64,000 nucleotides of DNA from Gymnothorax reevesii (lineage: Eukaryota > Chordata > Actinopteri > Anguilliformes > Muraenidae), in NCBI GenBank assembly GCA_029721435.1, contig CM056573.1, positions 49,388,501 through 49,452,500 on the forward strand, in the 5' to 3' direction. The notes beneath the pieces were generated by a model that saw only the letters and a list, made by a program, of their open reading frames with translations, made no database searches and was not told where the DNA came from. Below are positions 21,832-34,669 of the stretch, piece by piece. The position numbers were made by a program, and so were the translations under genes. Within the stretch, counting starts at the first letter, position 1; each line of letters begins with the position of its first letter.

Positions 21832-22735
21832 ACCCTCGAGTGACTGCAGGAGACCCGCAGCAAGACTTGGAGACAGGAGGCACTGAAGTTTGTTTGCACA
21901 GTAGGGGGCACACTAAAGGTTGAAGGTTTCCATGCCCGAACTCCAAGACATACACCACAACTGATCCAAAAGCACAAGCTCCGACATGCTGAAAACCATA
22001 TAAATGAGGCACAGATGTTTGGGGATATTGTTCTTTGGAGTGATGAAACAAAACTAGAATATTTCGGGGCTTATGAATCAGTGGTATGTCTGCTGCAGGA
22101 ATAAAGAAGCATATGCTGAAAAGTACACCCTGCCGACAGTGAAAAATTATGGGGGCTTGTTGATACTCTGCAGTTGCCTAGCTTCCTCTGGCACTGGAAA
22201 TCAGCAAAATGTGGAGCATAAGATGGATTCAGTCAAGTACCAGGATATCCAAGGAGAAAATGTCATGCCATCTGCAGGGAAGCTGACGCTTAGGCATCAT
22301 TGAATCTTCCAAAAGGACAATGATCCTAAGCATACCTCAACATCCACCAAGGCTTGGATTCAGAAGTCTGGGAAGATTCTAGAGTGCCCATCACAGTCGC
22401 ATCACTTGAACCCCATAAAAACTAGAGTGTTCAGGTGAACAAGTGTCGCATGCGAAGCTTATGTGAAAGTGTGACTACCGGACAGACAGACAGACGCCGG
22501 ACAAAGTGATCCCTATGTGCCGCTATGCTTCGCAGGCGACACAAAAACCCCTGGTAGGATTTGAGGAAGACAGTTGCAGCATACAGAACCCAGAATATTA
22601 GTGAATTGGAGGGCACTGTCCATGAAGACTGGGCAAAGATTCCTTGGGAATGCTGCCGGAAGCCGTTGTCTGCCGATGCATCACGTCTCCAACAGGTCAT
22701 AGCAGAAAAAGGCTGCTCCACTAAGTATTAAAGTT
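21832..22735 (+). pseudogene. Tc1-C transposase, central and C-terminal parts
   Basis: Resumes with PRVTAGDPQQDLETGG, then a first-Asp region near ILLWSDETK-like sequence (frame broken), and KDNDPKH near 22315-22335. A 124-bp foldback repeat (22425-22548) interrupts the SPDLNP region. Several stops and shifts make it inactive. Confidence 0.65.
22425..22548. repeat. Small foldback repeat, copy 1
   Basis: Begins ACTAGAGTGTTCAGGTGAAC, then GTGTCGCATGCGAAGC. It ends with the inverse GCTTCGCAGGCGACAC. The middle holds CGGACAGACAGACAGACGCC. A second copy lies at 47762-47922. It is a short non-autonomous repeat. Confidence 0.8.
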
Positions 22736-22952
22736 GCTTGTCATGAAGGGGTTGAAAAAATTTTAAGCCTGCAGTGGTTATTAAAAGTGTAATTTTGTGT
22801 TGAATTTGGAGAAGCCACTTGTAATATTTGTTGTGCTTAGCCATTTAAATTGTTCTTGTTTGATTTGTTCATTGCAAACAGCTGAAAGTTTGTCAATTTT
22901 GCCAGTAAACCTAATTTGCAATGGGGCTTGAATAATTTTGACTGCAACTATA

Positions 22953-25900
22953 TATCCCCGCAAAGAATGTAATAACTAGACACAGTGTGGAATCAATCCT
23001 TGAGGACTGTTTGCATTCCTCACAATTTGGACTTTTAACTCGATAGGCGAGATGAAAACTATCACAATGCAAGACATATTTTGTGCTGAAAAGGGAAGCA
23101 TTGCCAACAACTCTGTATGAGATTAGTTTAGTACACTCATTGGATGTGGAAATGATCAAATAATCCATCTTTTTAGGTTATACCGACATTATTTAATTCT
23201 GAAAGTGTTTCCTTGGCTCTGCTAATAAAATTGAGTCCGTGTCCAGCAACTGTGGGGGACTAATCCTATCTTACTCTTGGGAGGGTAAACAGGGAACTGC
23301 AAACACAAGGTAATGCCTTATGTTCGTGCCTTTAATCTCACACATGCTGAGACTACTTGGGAACAGGCGGAGGATGACCATCACAACTGCTGTGAAAGAC
23401 TGAAGAGGCTTGAATAAAAAACAAAGTCTGAGCCGTGTCTTCACAGTGCAAGTGTAATAATCTTGAAATCATTAGCAGCGACTGCAGTTTTCCAATTTAG
23501 CTACCCACAATGAGCTCTTATTTGGCTCATATCATACCCTACTAGCTGGCAGGTATGGAATGTGAAGCCAGCAGACCCCAAGCAATTTTCAATTAGTTGA
23601 TAAAATCCCACACAGTAGAGAAGAGCACTAACGTCTTGAACACAACTACATTATCAGATGATCAGTGCAACGCAAATGTCGATCAAGAGAAAAATTGTGT
23701 ATTAAGTCCCTTGAAAGGGCACTGCATCAAGCCTGAATATTGGAAGATAGGCTAATTGTTTTTCTTGAGCAGCTGTACAACATTACATGTATTAAGAGAA
23801 CAGAAAAGTCCTTGGTCGCTGATTATTTGTTCCTTATCATGACATTTTCTTGTCCAGAGGTGATTCTCACAGGCTTTCGTTCACTGTTCACAAGTCCCCC
23901 TTTTCAATCGACTGAATCATTTTTGATTAATCTTTCCACATTGCAGTCGCTTTCAAAGTTCCAGAAGATTAAACTGAAGTAAGTGGCTCTACTTATAATT
24001 ACTCATTCTACAGATGGAGACAAATGAGCAAATGCGTATTCAAAAAATTATTCTCGGCAACATGGCTCCTGCAATACACCCTCAGCTCTGTCTGTCTCAC
24101 CATCTCTGTTTCCTTGGGCTTAAAGCAACCGTGTCTCAATTTCTGCGCATGCTCAGAATGTTGAAAACTGTTTGCCTAACAAAGTGAATCTGCTTTACGG
24201 CAAGTCAAAATCTGATTCTGTCCTCGAAAATCCTTCTTCGTTTTTCATTGTATTTACATATTTTAGTTACTCAGCCATTATGCTTTTTATATTGAGTTTC
24301 TATGGAAATCAGAGGATTCAATGTTTATTTTAGCCCCTTATCTGACGAATATAAAGAGTGTACGCTGGTTTGCCAGCTGCCAATAAACATCACAGAAAAG
24401 AAATACCAATGACAGGGAAAAAAACATGCCCTCTGTTCTTGGTGCATTCCACCATGATCAATAGGCGCCAGCTTCCCATCAAGGCAAAACACAGTAAACA
24501 CCCCTGTTCAGAAATAAATAATCTAAAAATAAGAGGCTGCTATAGGGCATTTTTTCAAGTAAGGACATACTTAGAAGAAAAAGATTTCAGGATATTACCA
24601 ATTTAATCATAATCAGGTAAACTGATGATTAAAAAAAACTCAAATATTCATCCAGAAATATCAGTAGAACTAGTTTTAGACAGAATAAAAACATATTTCT
24701 GCAAGGTCTGCATTGTATTCATAGTCAACAGCGCAACAGGAACTGACCATTTTGACACACAAATCATGCGCATCCAACTTGTTTAAAGCAATAGATGCTT
24801 CGTTTTGCCACGACCAGATGTTAAAGCCAACATGCCACAAGAAAGGGGGGCTTCGCGCAGTCTAGTTTTTTCCCTGTAATTGACGAATACCTAGATAGAG
24901 GGAAGGATACGTTGCGTTGTATATGATGGTCCAGTTCCTTAGTGTTAACCTCTTACCCAAAATAATTCAGAGAGGGTAGGCTATTATAATTAAATACACA
25001 TTCAAATAGAAGATACGGAGCACATATGTATGTCCATCCCAAACACAAAATAAGTGCTGCACTGAAAAGAAGCATGGTTTGTAAGCCAGCATCGATGTAG
25101 ACCAGTATGGCTTGAATTCATCGCCCGGGGGTCATCTGACATAGTCGACTACCACGAGACGGGAAAAGAACAAATAACTTTTTAAAAAAAAATTTTTTAG
25201 AAATATTTTTATTGGGTTTTTCAAATTAACAAATGAGGAAAAGAACAATTTTAATCTCATCAGCTTGCAGACTGTTACACCATTTCTCTTTGTTCTAATC
25301 GATGAGTCTTAAGTGATTCTGCACATCCTGTGTTTTCAACAATGGGGCTTCACCGGGCTTCTTGATGGTAGCTTAGCTTCGATCACGTCATCTGAATGCA
25401 ACAACTCTTACAGGTAATTTTATATCATCTTTGATGTTTCTGGAGGTGACGAGGAGCTGAATATTTGCCATTCTTAGATCCGTTTTAACAGTAGTTGCTC
25501 ATATCCTTCCGCATGTTTCAGGTTTTTGTTGCCATTTTAAAGCATTTTGAGATCAATCAGCTGAGCATCCTATAACATGCTGGACTTCCTTAGACATTTT
25601 CCCCTCTCCAATCAACTTTTTAGTCAAGTTACATTGTTTTGAACAGCACCGCACTTGGACATTCACCCCACTGAACAATTCAGAAGGAAATATATTTTAT
25701 AACAATGTGTGAAACAATTGCTTCACTTCTTCCTTAATAGAGGACAATCAATGACACCTGTTTCTTAACAGAATGAAAGAATTCTCTAATTAAAATCTAC
25801 ACTGCTATTATTCTGAACACGCTCCTTTCAATGAATGAGTCAATTTCTGAGAACAAGCAACATGCTTATCATGATAGTTGGGTTATGCAGTTATTACACT

Positions 25901-26100
25901 ACTACATCTACAAGAAAATTATTTGTCAAGCAGAAATATCATGATGACCTCTAACAGTGGTTCATCAGGTTATTAAAGTTGCACCGTGATGTTTTTGAAC
26001 TCAACTGTAGATATTGAAGTGAGTGAGAGAGGTATGGCAAAATACATCAGGGAGGGGTATGCAAAATAAAATTGGTGTTTTGAACATTTTTTCAACCCAC
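22953..26100. other. Intergenic between NPY side and the STK31 3' end, no gene seen
   Basis: AT-rich sequence without a recognised repeat or domain. The frames at 23740-23982 and 24358-24606 look like chance. Confidence 0.5.
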
Positions 26101-26106
26101 TTTATT
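26101..26106 (-). terminator. STK31: STK31 polyadenylation signal AATAAA
   Basis: TTTATT on the plus strand reads AATAAA on the minus strand, about 125 bases after the STK31 stop codon. It is the first canonical signal downstream of that stop. Confidence 0.65.
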
Positions 26107-26231
26107 CACATATACACGCATATATGAGCAGACTGAAGAGCTTCCATTGAAACTTTGAAACTTGCAGCAGCAACTCCATTTATAAACATGCTGTCGAAGA
26201 ACAGTGGCTTCCCATCCCATCTGACTAAACA

Positions 26232-26375
26232 TCATAGATGGTCAATTGCACAATCAAAGTAACTTGGTTTCATTCTCGGTGCCAGACATAGAGACTTCAC
26301 TATGAGAGACAGCTGTTCAGCTGGGATTTTCACTCTCTGTAGACTACAGAGCTTACGGTCAGGCACTGCAAGTGG
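26232..26375 (-). CDS. STK31: STK31 final coding exon (kinase subdomains X-XI)
   Basis: After the minus-strand acceptor ATCTTCAG the frame reads PLAVPDRKL through KIPAEQLSLIVKSLCLAP to MKPS and ends AIDHL at a TGA. It joins in phase 0 to the LLLW end of the previous exon, 19.3 kb away. LSLIVKSLCLAPRMKPS fits the kinase alpha-H/subdomain XI pattern, where an Arg before Pro is replaced by Lys. The short stretch with IP, Q and VKSL aligns with the human protein as I recall it. The human protein has a further acidic/lysine-rich tail of several tens of residues that is not present here. Alternative: a chance frame, but the phase and pattern argue against it. Confidence 0.72.
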   Translation of the reverse strand, partial: PLAVPDRKLCSLQRVKIPAEQLSLIVKSLCLAPRMKPSYFDCAIDHL

Positions 26376-27296
26376 CTGAAGATGACAGCACCCACAGGTC
26401 AGGCCAAGATTTCTATGAACGAGGATATGCAAAGTAACTTCCGAGTTTTGTGCAAGACTCAGCTGCAGCTTCTCAGGACATGGAATTTCGGAGTAGAATT
26501 TGATCCCCGAAAATTCTAAAATTATGGTGTGAAAATTAAGGAAAGGTTTAATGACATTGAAACACAAATACAGCTAAAAATGAGTAATTTCATGCATCTT
26601 CACATGACCGAAAGTGAAAATAAAAATAATGCCAATGATAAACACCCACATTAAACATTTTCAGTGTTCATGTAGCCACTAATAATCTCCAAGTAACAAC
26701 AACCTCAAACCTTAATCTAAGCAAAGGGCAATTGTGGTTTTTGGAGCCAGCAGATTCTTATCACGAGTAACACTGACAGCCAAAACCATGAACTTTGAGC
26801 AGCCAACAATAAACTTTTCTACTCTCATTTGAATGAAGACTACAAAAAGCACCATTTCTTGAGAAGCCAGGTGACAGATGATGTATGACTTGCGCACTGC
26901 ACATATTTAAAAAATAAATAAAAAAATACAAGGCCTTTACAAAAAATACATCAAACCTTTCAAAAAGTGAAGTATAAACTGCCTAATGGCCGTGATTTCC
27001 CAAAGAGAGCACTTCTCAAGATAGTCATCAGAGATGTGAATAATGGGAGCATATAATTTCTCCAAATCAGTGAGAACTCAGTTGACAGAAGAGAACAAAA
27101 TGTGCGCATCTTACCCTCCAAGTGACTATCACTGCAAAAACTTTACCAGACAGTTTCAACAATGTTGATCATAAGGGCATTGTTCTTAGGGCAGGAATCT
27201 GATCCAGGACACAAACTGGCTTCTGTAAAAACCAATTTTCACATGAAAGCATTGATTTCATGGGTAGAAACTAGAATGATTTTTACACGTAAAAAC

Positions 27297-27594
27297 AGAT
27301 GTCTCCCCCTTCCCCCATTTCACATTTTAGAGTTATGGTCCGCAAATGAGTCCCACCCTTCAATATGCCTTAGTCCAAATTGTTGCCATGGAAACAGAAA
27401 AAATAAAATTCAAAAGCAGTTCAAACCCTCAAAAGGCACATATACATGTTATGGAGAGACAGTATTTCAAATTTGGTGAGAATTGGTCGAACAGTTTCAG
27501 AGTTATGTTCCGGAAACAAATGGGAACGCCGACGCCAACGGGAATTCAGGCAAAAACAATATGTCCCCCCCCCAGGAAGGGGGAGACATAATGA
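27297..27594. repeat. Non-autonomous repeat with CCCCCTTCC ends, copy 1
   Basis: The ends are ATGTCTCCCCCTTCC (27299) and GGAAGGGGGAGACAT (27575-27590), inverted to each other. The body contains GTTTCAGAGTTATGTTCCGG. A relative is at 58831-59093, which has GTTTCAGAGTTATGGTCCGG. Confidence 0.7.
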
Positions 27595-28775
27595 GTAAAA
27601 TGGCAAAGGAAAGTATAAGTCTATACTAGGGGTGGTCAGTGTTGCCATGGTATTTCAGTTTTTCTCCTCATCACCCACTTTAGACCCAAGAAACAATGTA
27701 AGGAGTCAACTGTTTCTTGAATTGATCAATGAAGTTCACAGCAACACTAAGACCAGCTCAGCCTTGGATCCATCAGGATCAGGGTTGGTTACCCCTGCTC
27801 TACGCAGTGAATACTTATTGCAGTGGTGAAACAGTTTCCAGAGGTTGACTGTTTTTATGATGCAAGAATGATTTCAAAACAACATTCCAAAATCAAACCA
27901 GTCGAAAGATGAATCTACTGAGAAATCTATTTATATAATTCTCACATTTACAGTGCAACTTCCTTTACAAGTGTATCACTGTATCCTGTCATTTTGCCTA
28001 CCTACAATTGTGTGCCTATGCAGATATGGTTTGGCCTTCCTCGCTCAATACTTCCCCTTCCCTGTATTTGATACACAAAAGCAATCGTGAGATATGAACA
28101 AATTTTCAAATAATCAACTGACACTATTTGAAAGAGACTGAGGTATGAGATGAGCGAATGCAAACCTATCCATGTATTACTGTTGGAATATTCCAATTCA
28201 CGACTCAGAATTTCAATTTAAAAAAAAAATTTCAACGGAAAAGCTTAATATAAATACAAAGCATCAATGGCTCCTACTTCCACTACTTCCCCGCCATTGA
28301 CTAAAATAAACAACTTCAAGGAAGAGATGAAGAGATCACAAATTAGTGAAACTAGTTCAGGCAGGAAACTCAAGAGTTAACATCAGCTGACAGCAGGCAG
28401 TTCAGCTTTGGGCTACAGCTGCATAAGTAAGAATGCACTAATCAACACATACACATACAGAGTTACATCACATACAGTAATAACGCAGATAGAAAAATAT
28501 AGAAAAATGGGCATTTCAGGACAGTCATTTACTCTTCTCTGCAGCTTAAATTGCAACCTACTCGTGCTAAATGTAAGAATTTTTGTTTTTGCAAGTATCC
28601 ACAACAGTCTTCACCTACTTTGTTCTGCTGTCAGACACTGAGGTATTCACAAGTTTTGCTCATGGCCTTTTTTTTTAGCCACGTTATTGCTGCGCAGTGA
28701 TAGGGAGCAACTGTGAACTAAATACAGCTATAATTCTGGCAACTATCGGTCTCATGAGACAATGGCATTCTGCGC

Positions 28776-30443
28776 CTAGTTTTTTGCACTACAGCGTCTG
28801 CTATGACTATACAGTCCTATTCTGGATTTGCAGCCTCGTTGACATTTGCTGCAGGTGTAGTCAGTGGTAGGGATGGTGGGAGCGGCAGGGGTGGACAGTA
28901 TCCTCTGTCGCCTGCAGGTTCTCTTTTCTTCCCACTGTCTTTCTCTCTTCTCTTCTGCTGATTTGACGCCGTTCTTGACCTTTGCTCTCCAGGCGGAACT
29001 ATCGGATGTCTCCGTCTCGAGATCTGCTGGTTGAATGCCACAGGACCTCAGGTCTCTCTTGCAGATGTCCTTGTAGCGCAGTGTGGGTCGTCCAATTGGT
29101 CGCGTTCCAGAGGCGAGCTCGCCGTATAGAATGTCCTTTGGGATGCGACAGTCTTCCATCCTGCACACATGACCGAGCCAGCGCAGACGTCTCTGAGTGA
29201 GAATGGCAAACATGCCAGGCTTGCCTGCCAGTGACAAAACACTTGCGTTTGAGACCCGGTCCTGACAGGTAACGCCCAGGAGACGTCTGAGGTTGCGCAT
29301 GTGGAAGGCATTCAGTCTTCGCTCTTGGTGCGAGTACAATATCCAGGACTCGCTGCCGTAAAAAAGAGTGCTCAGCACACAGGCCTGGTACACTTTCATC
29401 TTCGTGTTGACTGTTAGCACGGTGTTGTCCCACACTCTCTTTGCTAGGCGGGCCATGGCAGTGGCTGCTTTGCCTATCCTAACGTTCAGCTCCATGTCCA
29501 GATACAAGTTGCTGGTGATGGTGGAGCCGAGGTAGGTGACCTTGTCTACCACTTTCAGGGTGTGGTCGCCGATGGAGATTGTAGGGGTGATGCTGACATC
29601 TTGGCCCATTATCTCGGTTTTCTTCATGCTGATGGTGAGGCAGAACTCTGTGCATGCGTTTGCAAAGCGGGAAATAAGTCGCTGGAGAACTTCCTCGGAG
29701 TGAGCAACGAGAGCGGCATCATCTGCGAAGAGCAGTTCTCTAATGAGCACTTAGTGCACCTTCGTCTTTGCTCTGAGACGAGCAAGGTTGAAAAGGTTGC
29801 CGTCGCACCTAGTGTGGAGAAAGATGACGTCTTCTGACTCGTGGAATGCGTAGCGCAGGAGCAAGGAGAAGAAGATGTCAAAGAGCGTAGGCGCCAAGAC
29901 GCATCCTTGTTTTACACCACTCTTGATTGGGAAGGGGTCCGAGCATGGTCTGTCGTACTGGACTGTGCCCATCATGCCATCGTGAAATGACATGATCATC
30001 TTCAGTAGTTTGGGCGGGCATCCAATCCTGAGCAGAAGGGTGAAAAGACCAGTCCGACTGACTAAGTCGAATGCCTTGGTCAGATCAATGAAAGCGATAT
30101 ACAAGGGACGTCTGTGTTTGCGGCACTTCTCTTGCAGCTGCCTGATGGAGCACACCATGTCGATCGTTGATTGTTGGGCCCGAAACCCACATACCCACTC
30201 AGGGTATACTCGGTCAGCCAGCAGTTGAAGGCGGTTGAGGACCACTCGCGCGAAGGCTTTACCTACAGTGCTGAGGAGGGAAATCCCGCGATGGTTGTTA
30301 CAGTTGCTGCGGTCGCCCTTGTTCTTGTACAGCGTGACGATCTTTGCGTCCCTCATATCCTGGGGTATCGTGCCCTCTTCCCAGCAATGGAGCAGGAGCT
30401 CATGCAGGTGGCCCAGGAGGGAGTTCTCCCTTCCTGCCTTCAC
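28776..30443 (-). pseudogene. LINE reverse transcriptase with one nonsense codon
   Basis: Minus-strand frame. It has the early motif HRGISLLSTVGKAFARVV, then FRAQQSTIDMV, AFIDLTKAFD (first catalytic Asp), SGVKQGCVLAP, and after a single in-frame TAA (29751-29753) continues VLIRELLFADDAALVAHS, which contains the FADD catalytic pair. The C-terminal part has RRLRWLGHVCRMED and ends with CSKCQRGCKSRIGLYSHSRRC, a zinc-finger-like motif. The two pieces are in the same frame with no shift. The endonuclease domain is absent through 5' truncation. The enzyme copies LINE RNA at the target site. This copy is incomplete but looks young. Confidence 0.82.
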
Positions 30444-30465
30444 CTGTCTGTTCTACCTTCAGCTG
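28776..30465 (-). mobile_element. 5'-truncated LINE with reverse transcriptase
   Basis: A non-LTR retrotransposon on the minus strand, truncated at its 5' end near 30465. It encodes reverse-transcriptase motifs and a C-terminal zinc-finger-like segment. Clade not assigned. It is remarkably intact: the only break in the 555-codon frame is one TAA codon. Confidence 0.82.
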
Positions 30466-32684
30466 TAGTGAAGACATACAGCTATATATTCATTGAAAAC
30501 ATTAATCTGCATATAACTGAACTGTTGCAAAGCATGAAGCTTCGCAATAATAGAGATTTCTGCAGGTTCTGACACAGAACGCAACTGGTGCTTCTTCAAA
30601 TGAAACTTCTTCAAAAAGATACATATACGTCAGTTAGTTTACTTGACCTATGTGTTTCCTAAAATGTCTGTACAGAGCAAATAAACAACTAATTATTAAA
30701 ATTGGCCTCAGCTTCAGCCGCAGTATGCAGTACGTAAGGAATATCAATCCAACTCTTCCTGATCATATGCCGAGGTACAGTTCGACTATAAATGCTGGTG
30801 CTGTGAGCTCATCATAAACAATAATGTAACTTTCATTCGTGAATCTTTTTAAATGGTGGAGGCAGTCTGAGTATTATAAGGATTTAAACAGCTGAAGTAT
30901 AAAATATAGCCATCTCTGCCAAGACAAAATTCCCTCAACTTAAAAATAAGATCATTTTAGCTTAAAATATACTGCTAGCAATAGTCACATTATCACCATA
31001 TTTCAGTCAAAAAATGAACATCGATGAAATAATAGTGCTTTGCAAATGTTTGGGCACTCCTTGTCAAATTGCTTGTTTTGTTAAATCACAGACTGAGTCA
31101 AAGAACCTCAGCAGGAGACATCTTATTTCTGTTCGTTTTAGCTGGTAAGTACAATTTATTTGCTAAATTTACCACTGAAAAAGGAAAAAGCACGTGCGAA
31201 AGGTTAGAACCCATTGAGTGCACCCATTATATAGAGTGAGGAGTCAATTCGGGAAATTCGTTAACAACCATCTTCACAACTGTCAGCTGATGGCTGATAC
31301 CCATCTTATCCCAATGGTTTTAGAAAAAGGCGACGGGCTGCATGCTAACTGCGTGGAGCTCAGCCACAAAATTTCCCCCAAAACCGTACCATTTGTTCCA
31401 AGGACCTCAAACCTTTTTAATTTCTTTGTTACGCTGAAAAAAATGTCTAGTAAACAATTCCACAGCAAAGTAATGATTGTGACTGTTGCATTTTTACGAA
31501 ACAACTGCAGGCTTTTCCCACACAGTAGACTGAAGACTTCAACATGTTACTTGACTCCTAAAAAGGAGAGGGGCTATCAGAAGACACAGCAGGCTCCATA
31601 ATTATTGGCAACCCTGACTGGAGTGCACTAAAAACATTAGAAAAACAGGCATGAAATACTCAAATCCCTTGCCAAAGGATGCTGATATCCCAAAGCAAAA
31701 TTCAGGAAATGGCAGAAAATACTTTCTGAAAATGGAGAACAGATCAAAGTATAAAAAGGCGCACCGAAGTAATAAGATGTACCTGCACTTTCAGGTTTTG
31801 AGGAGGAGTGTTGAACGGTTCAGAAGTTCTGACCCAGAACAGAGGCCTGATGAAAAGACACATGGAAGGGCCACACAAAAAATTACTTGCCATTACAAAA
31901 AAACTTGCCAGAGATACTGTTGTCTGCAAAAGTTTCAATGGAAATCATTTGTTAAATGTATATTTTTGGTAAACTAATTCATCTAAATTAAGGTGCAATT
32001 ATTATTGGCTCCCCTTGTTTGTTAAATGTTGCAACCACTCTGGATTCATGCAAGATTTCTCAAAATTCTTTTGGGACTAAGTTCTAAGCAATGAAAGAAT
32101 AGTTACGTTCGGAGACTTAAACCTGCACTTTGAGAAGGCAGATAATTCACACCCGTATTCACTATTCTTTGGAGTCAGTTGGCTTCATTCAGAGTGCTGT
32201 TGGCCCAACACATTTTCATGGTCATGTAAAAGAAACGTTTGCAAATGCTTTCCATAGTACCCTTAATGTAGTTGCTTCATTGAAATTTAAAAGGTTACTC
32301 AAACTAAAACACCAGCCCCATGGTACAATGACCAAACATGGACTCTTAAGCAAAATGCCATCAACTTGAATGCAAATGGTGTTCCAATAAACTCCAGGTA
32401 ATCCACTGTGCTTGGAAAGAGAGCCTTGTTGCAGACGCATGCTGTCTCTAGTTCTAAGTCTTCCTCCTTTTAAATCTTATACAGCAAAATAAAAATAATT
32501 CCTGACTTTTGTTCAATACTGTGGCCAAATTAACTAACAACCATGTTGCAAGTAACCCCCAAATTCCATTCTCTTGCAGCAGTGATGATTTTTCAAACTT
32601 TAGTGGCAAAATAATTGGAATTAGAGAGAAGATAATCATTTCCCTAGCAGTTACCACAAAGCTTGTGACGGAACTCCTGCCCAT

Positions 32685-33531
32685 CAGGGCCGAAGCTAGA
32701 ACCGGGAATTGGGGCGGCACAGACACGTCCCTTTATGACAATTAGGATAGTCCTGGCTAGTTCTCAATTATTTTTCTTTATTGACGTGTTTTCCAAGTAT
32801 CGTAATAGGCAACTGAAGACACGGTTTCTCATGCGATCTAACAGCGATGAAGTCATGGGGTAAATTCCGTAAAACTGAGAATTGGGGTGGACGTAACATC
32901 TGTTTTGAAGAATTATTAGTCCTGACCTGTTCGCAGTAATTTTCATGATTAACAAAATGTTCACTCCAAGAGCGCTCCGCACTTAACTGGTGCTGCTTGT
33001 TCTCCCGGATTAGGTAAGACGACAATCATTCATCTGGACGCGTTTGCATAATTTAAATCAATGTCAAATAGAGCCGCATGCTTTTTATAGCCTATTTCAC
33101 TGCCAAGTGCCACTTTTTTCCCCACTCAATACCGAGAGTAATTTTGAATAACGTTGATTTAAATTGAGCAAACGCGTCCAGATGAATAATTGTCGTCTTA
33201 CCTAATCGGGGAGAACAAGCAGCACCTGTTAAATGCGGAGCGCTCTCGGAGTGAACCTTTTGTTAATCATGAAAATGACTGCAAACAGGTCAGGACTAAT
33301 AATTCTTTAAAACAGATGTTACGCCCACCCCAATTCTCAGTTTTACGGTATTTACCCCATGACTTCATCGCTGTTAGATCGCATGAGAAACCGTGTCTTC
33401 AGTTGCCTATTATGATAATTGGAAAACGCGTCAATAAAGAAAAATAATTGAGAACTAGCCAGGACTATCATAATTGTCATAAAGGGACGTGTCTGTGCCC
33501 CCCCCAATTCCCTGTTCTAGCTTCGCCCCTG
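32685..33531. mobile_element. 847-bp hAT foldback element
   Basis: Begins CAGGGCCGAAGCTAGAAC and ends with the inverse, GTTCTAGCTTCGCCCCTG. It is flanked by a perfect 8-bp duplication, CTGCCCAT (32677-32684 and 33532-33539). Two arms of about 380 bases are near-complementary (left up to about 33065, right from about 33145) with a loop of about 75 bases. The 8-bp duplication and CAGGG ends identify a hAT-type MITE. It interrupts the L2 frame. No transposase. Confidence 0.88.
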
Positions 33532-33763
33532 CTGCCCATTCTTGCCAGTCCAATTCTACACAAAATTAATTCTGCACTGATTTCAGGTTTTGTTCCCACC
33601 TCATTAAAGGTGGCAGAAATCAAGCCTCCACTTCAAATATAAAATTTGGATTCCACAGTCCCAGCAAATTATAGGCTAATCTCAAACCTCCCATTTTTCT
33701 TTTGAAGATACTTGAGAAATGTGTCACCCAACAGCCATCTTCTTCCCTCCAAACTAATAAGGT

Positions 33764-33845
33764 ATATCGAGGGCTGACTGCAATGAACAGTTATGTCCAA
33801 TATATAACATCTGGACACAACAGTTCATTGCAGTCAGCCCTCAAT
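33764..33845. repeat. Hairpin inside the L2 sequence
   Basis: GAGGGCTGACTGCAATGAAC (33767) and GTTCATTGCAGTCAGCCCTC (33822) are perfect complements around a 35-base centre, which also partly pairs. The origin may be a local inverted duplication in the LINE. Confidence 0.75.
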
Positions 33846-34669
33846 ATGAGATGTTTCAGTCTGGCTTTGAGAAGTACCATAGCACTGAAAGAGCTCCTAC
33901 CAAAATAATTAATATTTTCTCCCCATGGATTGCAGCTGCATATCTCTGTTCTTGGCCTCCTTGATTTAAGTGCTGCCTCTGATACCACAGACCAAAACAT
34001 CCTACTCTGCAGACTTAAAAAAATCAGTTGGTATTACGAGACTTGTCCTTTCTTGGTTTAAGTTTTATCGGTCTGATAGATCTCAGTTTGTCTAGCTAAA
34101 TAAGTATTCTGAGTATTAAACTTTGCAATACATCAAGGATCTGTTCTGGGCTCTTTGCTTTTTTCTCTGTATCTGCTTCCCCTTGGAAACATCATAAGTA
34201 GACATGATATACCATTACTATGCAGATGACATGCAGCTCTTGATATCTTTTAAGTCTGGTGAAAACGATCAAGTAACTTGAGATGTCTTAAAGCTTTTAA
34301 AGCATGGATGCCACAAAATTCTCTCTCATTAAATCCATATAAGACTGAAATTTTGGGAATAGGTCCCAAATCACTGAAACACATTCCTTAAGTTTTCGCT
34401 CAACTTAGATGCCCTCTTGGTTTATGCCAAAGCTGTTGTTAAAAACCTTGGCTTCACTCTTGACTCAAAACTCTTTCTTCACCCATATATCAACGACATT
34501 ATATAAGTGCCTTTTTTTTCCATCTTAGAAACATATCTTAACTCAGGAAAATGCTGCCCCCTTCAGGACGCTAAAAAAATGATTCACGCATTCGTGTCCT
34601 CTCCCCTGAACTACTGTATACATTTTACTGAATGGTTGCACTCGCTCTGCCCTGAAACACCTTCAACTG

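Larger units (their letters stand above)
17662..22950 (+). mobile_element. Tc1-like transposon (family C), split by a LINE
   Basis: The left end after TA (17660-17661) begins CAGTTGCAATCAAAATTATT. The right end is AATAATTTTGACTGCAACT followed by TA (22951-22952). The transposase is on the plus strand, with its N-terminal part at 18005-18276 and the remainder at 21832-22735. A deleted LINE (about 18277-21831) and a small foldback repeat (22425-22548) lie inside it. Without these the element would be about 1.6 kb, the usual length. Confidence 0.85.

Noticed and set aside
31596..32015. Tc1-like element with ATAATTATTGGC ends
   Set aside because: The two end-like motifs are in the same orientation, not inverted, so they do not bound one element.
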